Below, one piece after another: positions 26,700 through 34,074 of a stretch of DNA of 64,000 bases. The position numbers and the translations under genes are program-made. The notes below the pieces were generated by a model that saw nothing but the letters and a program-made list of their open reading frames with translations, ran no database searches and had not been told where the DNA came from. Numbering within the stretch: the stretch's first letter is position 1; each line of letters opens with the position of its first letter. The stretch is from Clostridiales bacterium (GTDB lineage: Bacteria; Bacillota; Clostridia; Christensenellales; Aristaeellaceae). The stretch lies in NCBI GenBank assembly GCA_015056255.1, contig SVGP01000013.1:1-64000 (forward strand). Direction: 5' to 3'.

Positions 26700-27647
26700 A
26701 TGAATAACATTCTTTTCGGCATTTGCGGCCCGACCGCGTCCGGCAAGACCGGGCTTGCCATCGAGGTTGCAAAGCGCGTAGGCGCAGAGATCGTCTCCGC
26801 CGATTCCATGCAGATTTATAAGGGCATGGACATATTATCGGCAAAGCCCACAGAGGACGAAATGCAGGGTATCCCTCACCACATGATCGGCGTTATTGAA
26901 ACAAGCGCCTATTTCAGTGCGTCGCACTACCGGGAAATGGCGGGAAAGGCCATTGAGTCGATCAAATCCCGCGGAAAAGTCCCCATTCTCTGCGGCGGCA
27001 CAGGGCTCTATATCGACGCGGTCACACGCGGCATGCGCTTTTCCGAAAAATCGGACGAGAAATTAAGAAACGAACTCAAAGCCATCTCCGAGCAGCCGGG
27101 AGGGGAATTGATCCTCCACAACATGCTTAAGGAAATGGACCCGGAAGCCGCCGAAAAATACCCGCCGGGGGACGTAAGGCGCGTGATCCGCTCGATTGAA
27201 ATCAATAAACTGACCGGCATGACCCGAAAGGAACAGGAATACAGGGATTCTCTGATCAAGGATACCTATGATGCTCGCCTGTTCGCCATCGACTGGCCGA
27301 GAGATCAGCTTTATGACAGGATCAACCGTCGCGTCGACATCATGGTCAAAGGCGGCCTTATAAACGAAGTTTCCTCCCTTATGAAGGAAGTCGAAAAGGG
27401 GGAGACCACGTCCGTTCAGGCCATCGGCTATAAGGAGATTGCAGAAGCCTTAAAAGGCGAAATCGCCATGTCGGACGCCATAACGCACCTTAAAACCGCA
27501 ACGCGCAACTATGCAAAGCGCCAGATCACATGGTTTAAAAGGGATCCCCGCGTCACATGGCTTCCTGTAGACGATGTTTCTATTCTTGCAGACCAAATTG
27601 CCGAAATCATAATGCATATGGAGGCACAGCATGGAAAACTATCTTGA
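26700..27647 (+). CDS. miaA: tRNA dimethylallyltransferase MiaA
   Basis: 315 aa. The P-loop GPTASGKTGLA, DSMQIYKGMDI and the catalytic-site GGTGLYIDA are present. MiaA attaches the dimethylallyl group to A37 of tRNAs reading UNN codons. DMAPP comes from the MEP pathway (ispDF at 2529), and MiaB later thiomethylates the base. The 3' end overlaps the next gene by 17 nt. Confidence 0.96.
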   Translation: MNNILFGICGPTASGKTGLAIEVAKRVGAEIVSADSMQIYKGMDILSAKPTEDEMQGIPHHMIGVIETSAYFSASHYREMAGKAIESIKSRGKVPILCGGTGLYIDAVTRGMRFSEKSDEKLRNELKAISEQPGGELILHNMLKEMDPEAAEKYPPGDVRRVIRSIEINKLTGMTRKEQEYRDSLIKDTYDARLFAIDWPRDQLYDRINRRVDIMVKGGLINEVSSLMKEVEKGETTSVQAIGYKEIAEALKGEIAMSDAITHLKTATRNYAKRQITWFKRDPRVTWLPVDDVSILADQIAEIIMHMEAQHGKLS

Positions 27648-28860
27648 CATCATTGCCCGCGCAGAAGCCGATTGCGCCGAGGCCTTTTCCCGCCTGGACG
27701 AAATCGAGCGAATAAACACCAAAAAGGTACTGGATTCCTTCAAGAATCATCGCGTTTCCGCGCGCCATTTCGCACCCACCACCGGCTACGGCTATGACGA
27801 TATCGGACGCGACACCCTTGGAGAGATTTTCGCAGAGGTGCTTGGTGTCGAAACCGCGCTTGTTCGCCCGCAGATCGCTTCCGGAACGCACGCGCTGGCT
27901 TTGTGCCTGTTCGGCATCCTCCGACCGGGCGACACGCTTTTATCCGCCGCCGGAAAGCCGTATGACACGCTTGAAGAAATCATCGGCTTGACGGGCGAGA
28001 GGGGAACGGGCTCGTTAAAAGATCTGGGCGTAAACTATAAGCAGGTGGAGCTTAAGGATGGAAAGCCCGATCTCGAGGCGATTCTTAATGCGCTCACGGA
28101 CGACGTTAAGCTCGTTCTCATTCAGCGCTCCCGCGGCTACGACTGGCGGCCTTCCTTAAGCGTGGATGAGATCAACGAAGTGATTGAAAAAATCCACGAG
28201 AAAAAGCCTGATGCGTTCGTCATGGTCGATAACTGCTACGGCGAGTTTACAGGCGTCAAGGAGCCCAAGGCCGACATCATGGCAGGATCTCTTATCAAAA
28301 ATCCCGGCGGCGGCATCGCGCCCACCGGCGGCTATATCGCAGGCAGGAAGGAATGCGTCGATTTGGTCAGCTACCGCCTGACTTCGCCCGGCATCGGCGC
28401 TGAGGTCGGAAGCTACGCAGCCAGCTATCAGCCGTTTTATCAGGGCCTTTTCATGGCTCCGCACGTCGTCTGTCAGGCGCTTCGCGTGTCCACGCTTTTC
28501 TCCCGCGTGTTTGAAATTCTTGGCTATCAGGTGCATCCCACATTCAACGATAAACGAAACGACATCATCCAGGCCATTAATTTCGAGGACAAGGAAAAGC
28601 TCATTTCCTTCGTACAGAACATACAGATAAACTCCCCGGTCGATTCCGAGGCTGTTCCCGAGCCCTGGGCCATGCCCGGCTATCAGGACGAGGTCATTAT
28701 GGCCGCAGGTACATTTGTGTCCGGCGCATCCATCGAGCTTTCCGCCGACGCGCCCATCCGAGCACCTTTCATCGCCTACCTTCAGGGCGGCCTTACCTAT
28801 ACGCACGGAAAAATCGCGCTTATGGAAATGCTGAAAGGCTGGAGAGAATCAATCCATTAA
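27631..28860 (+). CDS. PLP-dependent methionine gamma-lyase-like protein (YnbB, 'aluminium resistance' family)
   Basis: 409 aa, an aminotransferase class I/V fold of the Cys/Met metabolism type. The likely PLP Lys is in GSLIKNPGGG. The family lies near miaA/hfq in Bacillota (ynbB in Bacillus). Its real substrate is not established, and the name aluminium resistance is historical. The ATG at 27631 has GGAGG at 27620-27624 and overlaps the miaA end. Confidence 0.85.
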   Translation: MENYLDIIARAEADCAEAFSRLDEIERINTKKVLDSFKNHRVSARHFAPTTGYGYDDIGRDTLGEIFAEVLGVETALVRPQIASGTHALALCLFGILRPGDTLLSAAGKPYDTLEEIIGLTGERGTGSLKDLGVNYKQVELKDGKPDLEAILNALTDDVKLVLIQRSRGYDWRPSLSVDEINEVIEKIHEKKPDAFVMVDNCYGEFTGVKEPKADIMAGSLIKNPGGGIAPTGGYIAGRKECVDLVSYRLTSPGIGAEVGSYAASYQPFYQGLFMAPHVVCQALRVSTLFSRVFEILGYQVHPTFNDKRNDIIQAINFEDKEKLISFVQNIQINSPVDSEAVPEPWAMPGYQDEVIMAAGTFVSGASIELSADAPIRAPFIAYLQGGLTYTHGKIALMEMLKGWRESIH

Positions 28861-28879
28861 CTAAAAATTTCAAAACAAG

Positions 28880-28944
28880 ACGTAAAACCCGTCCATTACA
28901 GGAAGAAACCACCGTGTTTCCGTTGTAGGGGACGGGTTTTACGT
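28880..28944 (+). terminator. Long nested inverted repeat after the PLP lyase gene
   Basis: ACGTAAAACCCGTCC (28880-28894) and its exact complement at 28930-28944 enclose a smaller hairpin (GGAAGAAAC/GTGTTTCC). No T-run follows. The right half contains TTGTAGGGGACGGG, which resembles dispersed intergenic palindromes in related genomes. It may act as a 3'-end element. Confidence 0.5.
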
Positions 28945-29024
28945 TCCGTGACTGCGCTTTTCACATTTTTTTGCATGCATAAATAGTATGAGGATGGGGG
29001 AGAATTTGCCTGAGGTGAATGAAA

Positions 29025-29462
29025 ATGATATTTGGTATTATAACAGCCATTGTGTCCGGCGCGGCCATGAGCCTTCAGGGCGTAATGAACACGCGCTTAT
29101 CTGATAAAATCGGCCTAATGGAATCCAACGCATTTGTGCAGGGCACGGCGTTTCTTTTGTCGCTGATCGCGGTTTTTTTCTTTGGTAAAGGCAGCTTCCA
29201 GTCGATTACAAAAACGCCGCCCGTATATCTGTTCGGCGGCGCGCTTGGACTTGTAATCACTTTGACCGTTATGGTTGCCATCAATCATTTAAATCCAACC
29301 ACTGCCATTTCCATCATATTGATCTCGCAGCTTTTAGTTGCAGCCCTGATCGATGCATTCGGCATCCTCGGAAGCGAAAAAATCGCTTTTACTCCCTATA
29401 AAATTTTAGGCGTACTTCTGATGATTGCGGGCGTTATTTTAATCAAATATAAGACGGCGTAG
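29025..29462 (+). CDS. DMT-superfamily small transporter (DUF606/YdcZ type)
   Basis: 145 aa with four to five predicted membrane segments. Family features are SLQGVMNTRLS near the N-terminus and AINHLNPTTA in the middle. Such proteins are half-size members of the drug/metabolite transporter superfamily and probably dimerise. The substrate is unknown. The ATG at 29025 is preferred over 29019 because TGAGGTG ends seven bases before it. The gene appears monocistronic. Confidence 0.8.
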   Translation: MIFGIITAIVSGAAMSLQGVMNTRLSDKIGLMESNAFVQGTAFLLSLIAVFFFGKGSFQSITKTPPVYLFGGALGLVITLTVMVAINHLNPTTAISIILISQLLVAALIDAFGILGSEKIAFTPYKILGVLLMIAGVILIKYKTA

Positions 29463-29492
29463 GGCAGAAAATAAAAAATTTCTTCCAAACAC

Positions 29493-29521
29493 TTGACATC
29501 GAACATATGTTCTGTTATAAT
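29493..29521 (+). promoter_or_regulatory. Consensus promoter with LexA (SOS) box
   Basis: -35 TTGACA (29493-29498), 17-bp spacer, -10 TATAAT (29516-29521). The spacer is almost filled by CGAACATATGTTCTG (29500-29514), a match to the Gram-positive LexA box CGAACRNRYGTTYC. LexA bound here would block RNA polymerase. lexA itself is in this window at 51512 with a similar box. Confidence 0.9.
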
Positions 29522-29560
29522 GCAAACAGTTAAAAAATACATCCGAAGGGCGGCGATACA

Positions 29561-29761
29561 ATGGTAGCAAGAAGAGAAAGACAAAGAAGATTCGTAATGA
29601 GGAGCGTTCGCGCAGCAACTATGAAGCGCTTTATGCTGGCCATTGTCGCACTTTGCATGCTTTTTCTGGTTTTCGCCTTCAGTATGGAGGTAGGTCTTCG
29701 CGCAGGCGCTTCCGTAGCCGGAAACGGTATGATGCCCCTTGGCCTCGTCTTTGCCATATAA
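29561..29761 (+). CDS. SOS-controlled single-pass membrane microprotein
   Basis: 66 aa. A strongly basic N-terminus (RRERQRR, then several more Arg and Lys) precedes one hydrophobic membrane segment (about residues 23-41). A short C-terminal tail of about 25 residues would lie outside. No family is recognised. The gene has its own LexA-regulated consensus promoter and a strong terminator, so it is a dedicated SOS transcript. By analogy with YneA of Bacillus and SidA of Caulobacter, a cell-division inhibitor is a reasonable inference, not shown. GAAGGG at 29545-29550 may be the SD. Later in-frame Met codons at residues 13 and 21 are alternatives. Confidence 0.75.
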   Translation: MVARRERQRRFVMRSVRAATMKRFMLAIVALCMLFLVFAFSMEVGLRAGASVAGNGMMPLGLVFAI

Positions 29762-29772
29762 TGATACAGAAG

Positions 29773-29808
29773 AACAGCCGTTCGTTTTTATTCGAACGGC
29801 TGTTTTTC
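29773..29808 (+). terminator. Intrinsic terminator of the SOS microprotein gene
   Basis: AACAGCCGTTCG (29773-29784) pairs perfectly with CGAACGGCTGTT (29793-29804) and is followed by TTTC. The stem is 12 bp. Confidence 0.9.
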
Positions 29809-29811
29809 ATC

Positions 29812-29840
29812 TTGTGCTTTTCGTCTTTTCGTCGTATAAT
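29812..29840 (+). promoter_or_regulatory. Promoter for the Cys-rich small protein
   Basis: -35 TTGTGC (29812-29817), 17-bp spacer, -10 TATAAT (29835-29840), directly after the preceding terminator. Confidence 0.7.
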
Positions 29841-29870
29841 ATGAGCACTTCTAAATCCGGAGGGATTTCT

Positions 29871-30107
29871 ATGACGACAAAGATGTGCGTGCTCAATGAA
29901 TTTAAAGAATGCACCAATTGCGGCGAATGCGAAATGTGCGACCTTGACCCCAATAAAAAATGCGACAACTGCATGAAATGCGTAAACTCGGAAAACGCAG
30001 AATTCCGCGGCATACAGATTGACGATATCGAGCTGCCGGATAACAACGAAGAAAACGTTGCATTCCTGAATGAGCTTGAAAAGCAAGTGAAGGATGAAGA
30101 AGAATAA
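29871..30107 (+). CDS. Small cysteine-rich acidic protein
   Basis: 78 aa. Eight cysteines are packed in residues 6-38: ECTNCGECEMCD and KCDNCMKC, a pattern that could bind zinc or an Fe-S cluster. The remaining 40 residues are acidic and soluble. I do not recognise a named family. The ATG at 29871 follows CCGGAGGG. The frame extends upstream to 29739 but that part crosses the promoter. It has its own promoter and ends just before a 20-bp hairpin. Confidence 0.75.
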   Translation: MTTKMCVLNEFKECTNCGECEMCDLDPNKKCDNCMKCVNSENAEFRGIQIDDIELPDNNEENVAFLNELEKQVKDEEE

Positions 30108-30127
30108 ACGCCCTTATGTTACCGATA

Positions 30128-30178
30128 CAATGAACGCGCAGGAAATGGCATATACAGGCATTTCCTGCGCGTTCATTG
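30128..30178. terminator. Perfect 20-bp hairpin between convergent genes
   Basis: 30128-30147 and 30159-30178 are exact inverted repeats with an 11-nt loop. The stop codon of the minus-strand P-loop gene lies inside the right arm. There is no T-run on either side, so it may protect 3' ends or end transcription inefficiently. Confidence 0.55.
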
Positions 30179-30610
30179 CGCCATACCTGTGATCTTCTGA
30201 ACAATATCGTTTATCTCATCTTTTTCGCTTACCACATGCAAATCGCATTTCTCCCCATCAAAACACCCGTGCTTTTTTTGAAGCATCATTTCAACTGGCG
30301 GCGGCAAAACGCCGCGCATGCGGCTTTTGAACCGCTCCTTGATGGTTTCAATCTCCGCTGTCACAAGCACGCGGTATGCGCCCTCGGGCAAGAGGGAAAG
30401 ATGCTCCTTTTCCGAAATTACATAGATGATGTTTTCGCCCGACACAGCGTCGGACAGCTTTTTCATAAACATCTTTTTTGCGATCTGCTCGTTTTTGGCA
30501 AACCTTATGTAATCCTTGCCCGTATAAACTTCCGCGCCAGTTTTTTCCTTTAATCTCTCTGCAAGGGTGCTTTTACCCGTGCAGCTTTCGCCAAAGATAC
30601 CGATAACCAT
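30173..30610 (-). CDS. P-loop nucleotide kinase-like protein
   Basis: 145 aa. Walker A GESCTGKST lies at the N-terminus (MVIGIFG start). The size and layout resemble small nucleoside/adenylate-kinase-like NTPases. The substrate is unknown. The start at 30610 is chosen for the GGAG SD and because the Walker A motif follows at once. The frame runs upstream to 30712 without family-like residues. It is divergent from the next gene. Confidence 0.7.
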   Translation of the reverse strand: MVIGIFGESCTGKSTLAERLKEKTGAEVYTGKDYIRFAKNEQIAKKMFMKKLSDAVSGENIIYVISEKEHLSLLPEGAYRVLVTAEIETIKERFKSRMRGVLPPPVEMMLQKKHGCFDGEKCDLHVVSEKDEINDIVQKITGMAQ

Positions 30611-30641
30611 TGTTTTTCTCCTTTGTCCAAATTCCGGTTTA

Positions 30642-30670
30642 AGTATACCATAAACCGCATATACGGGCAA
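30642..30670 (-). promoter_or_regulatory. Promoter for the P-loop gene
   Basis: Minus strand: -35 TTGCCC (30670-30665), 17-bp spacer, -10 TATACT (30647-30642) with an upstream TGG. Confidence 0.6.
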
Positions 30671-30766
30671 TACCGGGCTCTGGAAAGCGCTTTCAAAATG
30701 GTCGGCAGGCACGTGTTATACTTGCCTCACAAACAAGGAATTACACGCTTTCAGGAGGAAAAACAC

Positions 30767-31393
30767 ATGACTATGTCCGCAGGCCGCACAATGATGGGTT
30801 TTGATAAGTTTTCCAATAAGTTTGTGACGGACAAGCTGGGCGAGGACATGGCAAAGATCGTCCGCCAGCACGCCATTGCGTCCACATTCGCTTCCGTCGC
30901 TTCCGCAGTTCCCGGCGCGGGAACAGTGGCATGCGTGGTCGCGCAGACCGCAATTGTATACACCATGTACGTTCGCATGAACAGCGCTTTGGGCATTCGC
31001 TTAAGCAAGAACATCGTAAAATCCATCGCCTCCGCCGTAATCGCCAACATCGCCACCAACGCCATTACCGTCATCGGCGGCATTGCGGCTTCCACAGCGC
31101 TTTCGCTGATTCCCGGCGCAGGCTCCGCCGCATCCGCCGTTTTAATGTGCGGCATCAGCTATGCAACCGTTATGATCGCGGGCATTGTGTACGCCAAAAC
31201 CCTGTCCGCGCTGTATAAATCCAAGCGCAAAATCGAAACCATGACGGAGGACGAAATCAAGCAGGCCGTGAAAGAAGAGCTTAAAAAGCGCGACATCAAT
31301 AAAGACATCAAGGCCTTCTCCAGGGAATACAGAACCGAAAAGAAAAACGGCGCCTTTGAAAACACCGAACCGGTTGAACTCGAAGCGATGTAA
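30767..31393 (+). CDS. DUF697-like membrane-associated protein
   Basis: 208 aa. Alternating Ala/Gly-rich hydrophobic segments (about residues 42-65, 80-105 and 108-135) with VPGAGTVACVVAQTAIVY and IPGAGSAASA resemble the DUF697 family, often linked to GTPases. The C-terminal 60 residues are charged and probably helical. The ATG at 30767 has the SD CAGGAGG. The frame extends upstream through the promoter region and that part is discarded. Function unknown. Confidence 0.6.
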   Translation: MTMSAGRTMMGFDKFSNKFVTDKLGEDMAKIVRQHAIASTFASVASAVPGAGTVACVVAQTAIVYTMYVRMNSALGIRLSKNIVKSIASAVIANIATNAITVIGGIAASTALSLIPGAGSAASAVLMCGISYATVMIAGIVYAKTLSALYKSKRKIETMTEDEIKQAVKEELKKRDINKDIKAFSREYRTEKKNGAFENTEPVELEAM

Positions 31394-31488
31394 ACAGGAT
31401 TTGACAGGCGCATTCTTTGAGCAGTATTTCAATCGCGCTAACGCTGTAATCCGTGTTCATAAATTCTCCCAAAGCGCTTCCAAGCTTT

Positions 31489-32070
31489 TCAAAGCTTTTT
31501 TCTGTAAACCACGCATCCATCGATTTTTTCACAAGGTACAAATCCAGCTTTTTCATACATGGCTGTCGGCCCGTGATATGCGTGATTTTCATTGTGCGCA
31601 AAGGGATACGCCTCAACAATCTCATATCCTTCGCCTTTGGCCATCGCGCAAACGTGCTCAAGCAGCTGTGTGGCAATACCCATGCCTCTGTAATCAGGCG
31701 CAACGGAAAAACATACCACCGACTTTATCCTTTCACCTTGATCTGGCACTGCTTCTTTGAAATTAAAATTTACATTATCGTATGCCGACTTTTCATTTGC
31801 ATTGCACCAGCCGACGACCTTATCCTGATCATAGGCCAGATATCCTTGTAATCGTCCGTTCTGAATGAGTTGAATCGCCTGTTCGCGATTAAATTGCGCG
31901 CAATCCCTGTCGCAGTTCCAAGCCTTCATCTTTTGAAGCTCGCTGTTCCAGTGATAGCACATACAATAACAGCCGCACCAATCATCATTATCTGTAAAAG
32001 CATCATGATCGAAATAGGAAAGCCAATCATGAAGTAAGTCAGGCGTAAGCTTTCGGATAGAAATATTCAT
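31489..32070 (-). CDS. GNAT family N-acetyltransferase
   Basis: 193 aa. The acetyl-CoA binding motif VAPDYRGMGIATQLLEHV (motif A) lies near residue 125, followed by an AMYEKAGF motif. The N-terminal region has many Cys and Trp residues (DDWCGCYCMCYHW). The substrate is unknown. The start at 32070 follows TGGAGG. A TATAAT with an upstream TGG lies about 40 bp before it. Confidence 0.85.
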   Translation of the reverse strand: MNISIRKLTPDLLHDWLSYFDHDAFTDNDDWCGCYCMCYHWNSELQKMKAWNCDRDCAQFNREQAIQLIQNGRLQGYLAYDQDKVVGWCNANEKSAYDNVNFNFKEAVPDQGERIKSVVCFSVAPDYRGMGIATQLLEHVCAMAKGEGYEIVEAYPFAHNENHAYHGPTAMYEKAGFVPCEKIDGCVVYRKKL

Positions 32071-32162
32071 GCGTTTCCTCCATAATTTTTTGATTGCATT
32101 ATACCACATTTCAAAATCAAATGATAGGGGAAAGTACGTATCGGCTTGTTAGGGCAGGGGAT

Positions 32163-32288
32163 CTAAACAGCCGCCGCATAATAAAAGCGATTGATCATTT
32201 GTCCAAAGAAGTCATAACCGGATGATAGAAAACACGCTGCGCACCGTTTCGGCTCTTTTGAACATCCGCGAAACACTCGACATTCCAT
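32163..32288 (-). CDS. Possible small Cys-containing protein (41 aa)
   Basis: AGGAGG at 32300-32295 is followed after 6 nt by an ATG and 41 codons to TAG. The product starts MECRVFRGC, has CAAC in the middle and ends in aromatic and Ala residues. Four Cys are present. It is too short for certainty and no family is recognised. It points the same way as the GNAT gene 93 nt downstream. Confidence 0.35.
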   Translation of the reverse strand: MECRVFRGCSKEPKRCAACFLSSGYDFFGQMINRFYYAAAV

Positions 32289-32330
32289 CCATAACCTCCT
32301 GCAGAACAGACCGATTTCCACTCAAACCCC

Positions 32331-32399
32331 TTGACAATGGGGCGGATATGGCGTATAATCCAACTATTCGCAAAAGACAGCTTTTACGAATAGTTGGAT
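32331..32399 (+). promoter_or_regulatory. Perfect-consensus promoter with 19-bp inverted repeat at the start site
   Basis: -35 TTGACA (32331-32336), exactly 17 bp, -10 TATAAT (32354-32359). An inverted repeat begins on the last two bases of the -10. ATCCAACTATTCGCAAAAG (32358-32376) and the complement of 32381-32399 differ at one position and are separated by ACAG. It could be an operator, or form a hairpin near the 5' end of the transcript. Confidence 0.85.
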
Positions 32400-32875
32400 A
32401 GGTTTTGGAAGGGTTTATTCGCCGGACGCCCGTCTTCGTTCGGCCGCGCCTGTTTGGTCCATAACAAGTCGGTTTTCGTTTAATTTGATCCTTTTATGGA
32501 TTCTGCGCTCTTAGGAACTATCCTTGCGCGCGATTATGAGCCATTCTTTTTTCTGTCAATGATAATTTACTCGTCTTTGAAATTCTGCGCCGCTGTGAGC
32601 GATTCTTTTTTGATTCAAAGGACATTCACTTGTTTGCGTTCATCAAAATCGATTTTGCCGGATTCTTTTTGAGCAAATTCATCCGTTTTCACAGACAAAC
32701 GCCTAGCCGCGTTACTCATATTGCAAATCATTGAAACTTTCAAAACCTCTGCGAATATGCCGTTTACCTTTTAAATTTTTCTTTTCTTTGTTGGATTTAT
32801 CCTCTTCTTTCCTGTCCCCCTCTTTTCTTCCCCTACTCCCCCACGTCCTTTATTTGTAAATTGGAGGTTAATTTC
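32400..32875 (+). other. Leader region of about 475 nt with no convincing ORF
   Basis: The stretch between the consensus promoter and the recombinase start is T- and pyrimidine-rich, especially 32760-32850. ATTCTTTTT recurs at 32543, 32602 and 32662. No plus-strand ORF with an SD is seen and no terminator is evident. I do not recognise a known riboswitch, 6S RNA or tmRNA in it. It is either a long 5' UTR or an unrecognised non-coding RNA. Confidence 0.5.
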
Positions 32876-34024
32876 GTGGCCAAAAATCTTTCCTATGCGC
32901 AGGAGCATGCAATTCTGATCACGACCCTTACGCGGAATATTTTATCAACGCTGCCTGCGATCGTCGTCGATTATATTCAGGCCATCGCATCTACAACGCA
33001 GCCGCTCACCCGCTACGCATATGCGCGGGATATCCGGCTTTTCATTCATTATCTTTCAAGGGAAAACCCGAAATTCGGCCTGAAGGATCCGCTCAACTGG
33101 GATGAAACGGATTTTTCCATGGTGCATGCGCGGGACATCGTTTTGTATCTTGACTATCTCAACTATTATCTGGACGAAAACGATCAGGAGGTTTCGAATC
33201 AGGAGCTTGGTAAAATGCGGAAATTTTATTCGCTGAGATCATTTTTCAAGTGGATGTTCAAGCAGAGCCTGATTCCATCAGACGTCAGCGCGCTCGTCGA
33301 TACTCCGAAACGCCACGAAAAGCCGATTTTAAGGCTTGAAATCGACGAGGTTGCCCGAATGCTCGACGCCGCTGAAAACGGCGATAAGCTGTCTTCCCGC
33401 CAACAAAAATACCATGAAATCACAAAAAAGCGCGATCTTGCGATGCTGACGCTGTTTCTGGGAACGGGCATCCGCGTGAGCGAATGCGTGGGCCTTGATA
33501 TCGATCATCTGGATTTTGAAGTCGGCGGCTTTCTGGTCACGAGAAAGGGCGGAAATCAGGCGATTCTCTATTTCCCGGCGGAAGTCGAAGCGGCTCTTAA
33601 GGATTATCTGAGCGAGCGAAAAAAAATTCAGGCCCTTGAAGGACATGAAAACGCGCTGTTTTTATCCCTCCAGAAGCGCAGGATGACGGTCCGCGCGGTT
33701 GAAAATATGGTAAAAAAATACGCTGCCATCGCCGCCCCCCTCAAAAAGCGCATCAGCCCTCATAAGCTTCGCTCCACCTTCGGAACCAGCCTCTACCGCG
33801 AAACCGGCGATATTTATCTCGTTGCAGACGTTTTGGGACACTCCGACGTCAACACCACGCGCCGCCATTACGCCGCCATGAGCGACGAAAGGCGAAGGCT
33901 CGCCGCAAAAAAAGTGACGCTTCGAGATGACGAAGCGCCCAGGGAAATTACGGACGAGGTTTTGAAAATCGCGACGGATCAGGAAAATCAAACGAAACCG
34001 GATACAAGTAAAACAGAATCATAG
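32876..34024 (+). CDS. XerC/XerD-like tyrosine recombinase
   Basis: 382 aa, longer than typical XerC (about 300). The N-terminal SAM-like core-binding domain spans about 30-165. The catalytic residues are all present: Arg in TGIRVSE, Lys in RKGGN, His and Arg in HKLRS, His in LGHSD and the nucleophile Tyr in RRHYAA. A polar tail of about 40 residues follows. The start is GTG at 32876 with GGAGG at 32863-32867. No attachment repeats or phage genes flank it, so a resident Xer-type role is more likely than an integrase. A strong promoter lies about 520 bp upstream. Confidence 0.9.
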   Translation: MAKNLSYAQEHAILITTLTRNILSTLPAIVVDYIQAIASTTQPLTRYAYARDIRLFIHYLSRENPKFGLKDPLNWDETDFSMVHARDIVLYLDYLNYYLDENDQEVSNQELGKMRKFYSLRSFFKWMFKQSLIPSDVSALVDTPKRHEKPILRLEIDEVARMLDAAENGDKLSSRQQKYHEITKKRDLAMLTLFLGTGIRVSECVGLDIDHLDFEVGGFLVTRKGGNQAILYFPAEVEAALKDYLSERKKIQALEGHENALFLSLQKRRMTVRAVENMVKKYAAIAAPLKKRISPHKLRSTFGTSLYRETGDIYLVADVLGHSDVNTTRRHYAAMSDERRRLAAKKVTLRDDEAPREITDEVLKIATDQENQTKPDTSKTES

Positions 34025-34043
34025 TTTTTGTTGTTGAAACATC

Positions 34044-34070
34044 GTAAGGGCAATCATCAATCGCCCGCGC
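34044..34070. repeat. GGGCGAT-type intergenic palindrome between convergent genes
   Basis: On the minus strand it reads GCGCGGGCGATTGATGATTG followed by CCCTTAC, an imperfect hairpin. It belongs to the same family as the units at 58054 and 58105. It separates the recombinase gene from rnhA and may serve both as a 3' end. Confidence 0.6.
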
Positions 34071-34074
34071 GTCT

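Noticed and set aside
32212-32283. 23-codon ORF in another frame of the small-ORF region
   Set aside because: Its ATG is 11 nt from the SD. The frame starting at 32288 has better spacing and is longer.
32358-32399. dif-like recombination site for the XerC-like enzyme
   Set aside because: The arms are 19 bp with a 4-bp centre and no similarity to known dif sequences. The overlap with a -10 box fits an operator better. Kept only as a possibility in the finding.
32400-32875. 6S RNA or tmRNA in the recombinase leader
   Set aside because: No closing stem, no tag ORF or tRNA-like end, and no terminator could be found by eye.
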